DNA of 64,000 nt. Source: Lactococcus hircilactis. Its GTDB lineage: Bacteria; Bacillota; Bacilli; Lactobacillales; Streptococcaceae. The stretch spans positions 1-64,000 of the forward strand of contig NZ_WITJ01000005.1 in NCBI RefSeq assembly GCF_009601015.1, read 5' to 3'. The first letter of the stretch is position 1; each line of letters opens with the position of its first letter. The translations under genes were made by a program, and so were the position numbers. The notes below the pieces were generated by a model. That model did no database searches, was not told where the DNA came from, and saw only the letters and a list, made by a program, of their open reading frames with translations. Shown one piece after another: positions 63,694 to 64,000 of this stretch.

Positions 63694-64000
63694 ATGGAAA
63701 AAGTGTTTCGAGAACCTGTCCATGATTTTATTCATGTGAATCATCAGATCATTTACGACTTGATTAATACAGCCGAATTTCAACGCTTACGCCGCATCAA
63801 GCAACTAGGAACCGCGAGTTGCGTGTTTCATGGCGCTGAACACAGTCGATTTTCGCATTGTATGGGCGTTTATCATATTGCAAAAACCATTACAGATCAT
63901 TTTTCGATGCAATATCCTCTGGAATGGGATCCAGATGAAAACTTGGTGACGCAGTGTGCTGCTTTATTACATGATGTGGGACATGGTGCTTATTCTCATA
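63694..64000 (+). CDS. HD-domain hydrolase, N-terminal part (runs off right edge)
   Basis: 102 codons open to the window end. 'HDFIHVNHQIIYDLINTAEFQRLRRIKQLGTASCVFHGAEHSRFSHCMGVYHIA' and 'ALLHDVGHGAYSH' show the HD metal site (H...HD) of the YwfO/SGTPase-like family. ATG after AAGGGG. The promoter has TATAAT at 63644-63649. Likely a nucleotide phosphohydrolase. Confidence 0.88.
   Translation, partial: MEKVFREPVHDFIHVNHQIIYDLINTAEFQRLRRIKQLGTASCVFHGAEHSRFSHCMGVYHIAKTITDHFSMQYPLEWDPDENLVTQCAALLHDVGHGAYSH

Noticed and set aside
1-64000. Defence islands, prophage, toxin-antitoxin or secondary-metabolite clusters
   Set aside because: Every convincing gene is housekeeping, transport, wall or biosynthesis. 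I could not assign any group of unknown genes to such a system.

Overview
The window is about 64 kb of low-GC chromosomal DNA from a lactic coccus. The protein sequences and gene neighbourhoods (triosephosphate isomerase, LepA, the glyQ/glyS T-box operon, the phoH-ybeY-dgkA cluster, the comF operon, MurT/GatD, the his operon with hisZ and hisK) fit Streptococcaceae, most likely Lactococcus or a close relative. This is a judgement from family resemblance, not from a search. It is mainly housekeeping chromosome, and most genes lie on the minus strand. I found no prophage, CRISPR array, restriction system or toxin-antitoxin pair. The only mobile-element trace is the start of an IS982-like transposase cut by the left edge.

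Layout from left to right. 0-8 kb: transposase fragment, MarR regulator, GH25 lysozyme, HemW, a membrane protein, an Ntn-type amidase, and a three-gene ABC-2 exporter behind two inverted repeats. 8-15 kb: tpiA, a 2-hydroxyacid dehydrogenase, ribF, truB, tag, a Nudix hydrolase, pcrA. 15-25 kb: UPF0210/ACT pair, ApbE, gyrA, an amino-acid binding lipoprotein plus argF, lepA, acetolactate decarboxylase. 25-38.5 kb: murT-gatD, a MacB-like ABC system, an Rpf-like secreted protein behind a long structured leader, NAD salvage (pncB, a GNAT, nadE) and nadD, pcp, and a membrane-anchored polysaccharide deacetylase. 38.5-47 kb: tandem fluoride channels behind a fluoride riboswitch, glyQ and glyS separated by four unrelated genes behind a T-box, a TerC-like protein, yigZ, one tRNA-Gln. 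47-52 kb: comFA-comFC facing the phoH-nudix-ybeY-dgkA cluster. 52-61 kb: a complete ten-gene his operon. 61-64 kb: rplU-prp-rpmA, two unknown genes, and the start of an HD-domain hydrolase.

Three genome-scale signals stand out. (1) A short palindrome, TGTCA-N4-TGACA, usually CTGTCAGTACTGACAG, occurs about 27 times in near-identical form, both inside genes (as Leu-Ser-Val/Ala-Leu-Thr or Ala-Val-Ser-Thr/Ala-Asp) and between genes, often as a terminator stem. (2) Several genes have a -10 box placed so that transcription would start at or within two bases of the start codon, with no Shine-Dalgarno sequence, suggesting leaderless messages. (3) The his operon has a classical histidine leader peptide with four consecutive His codons and a ribosome-controlled attenuator rather than a T-box.

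Other unusual points are a deacetylase gene whose only plausible start behind a perfect AGGAGG is ACG, and an unrecognised structured RNA of about 160 nt upstream of the Rpf-like gene. How the parts cooperate: cell-wall genes (GH25, MurT/GatD, deacetylase, Rpf-like protein) shape peptidoglycan; pncB, nadE and nadD cover NAD salvage; the his operon makes histidine from PRPP; RNA switches (fluoride, T-box, his attenuator, L21 leader) control several of these transcripts.
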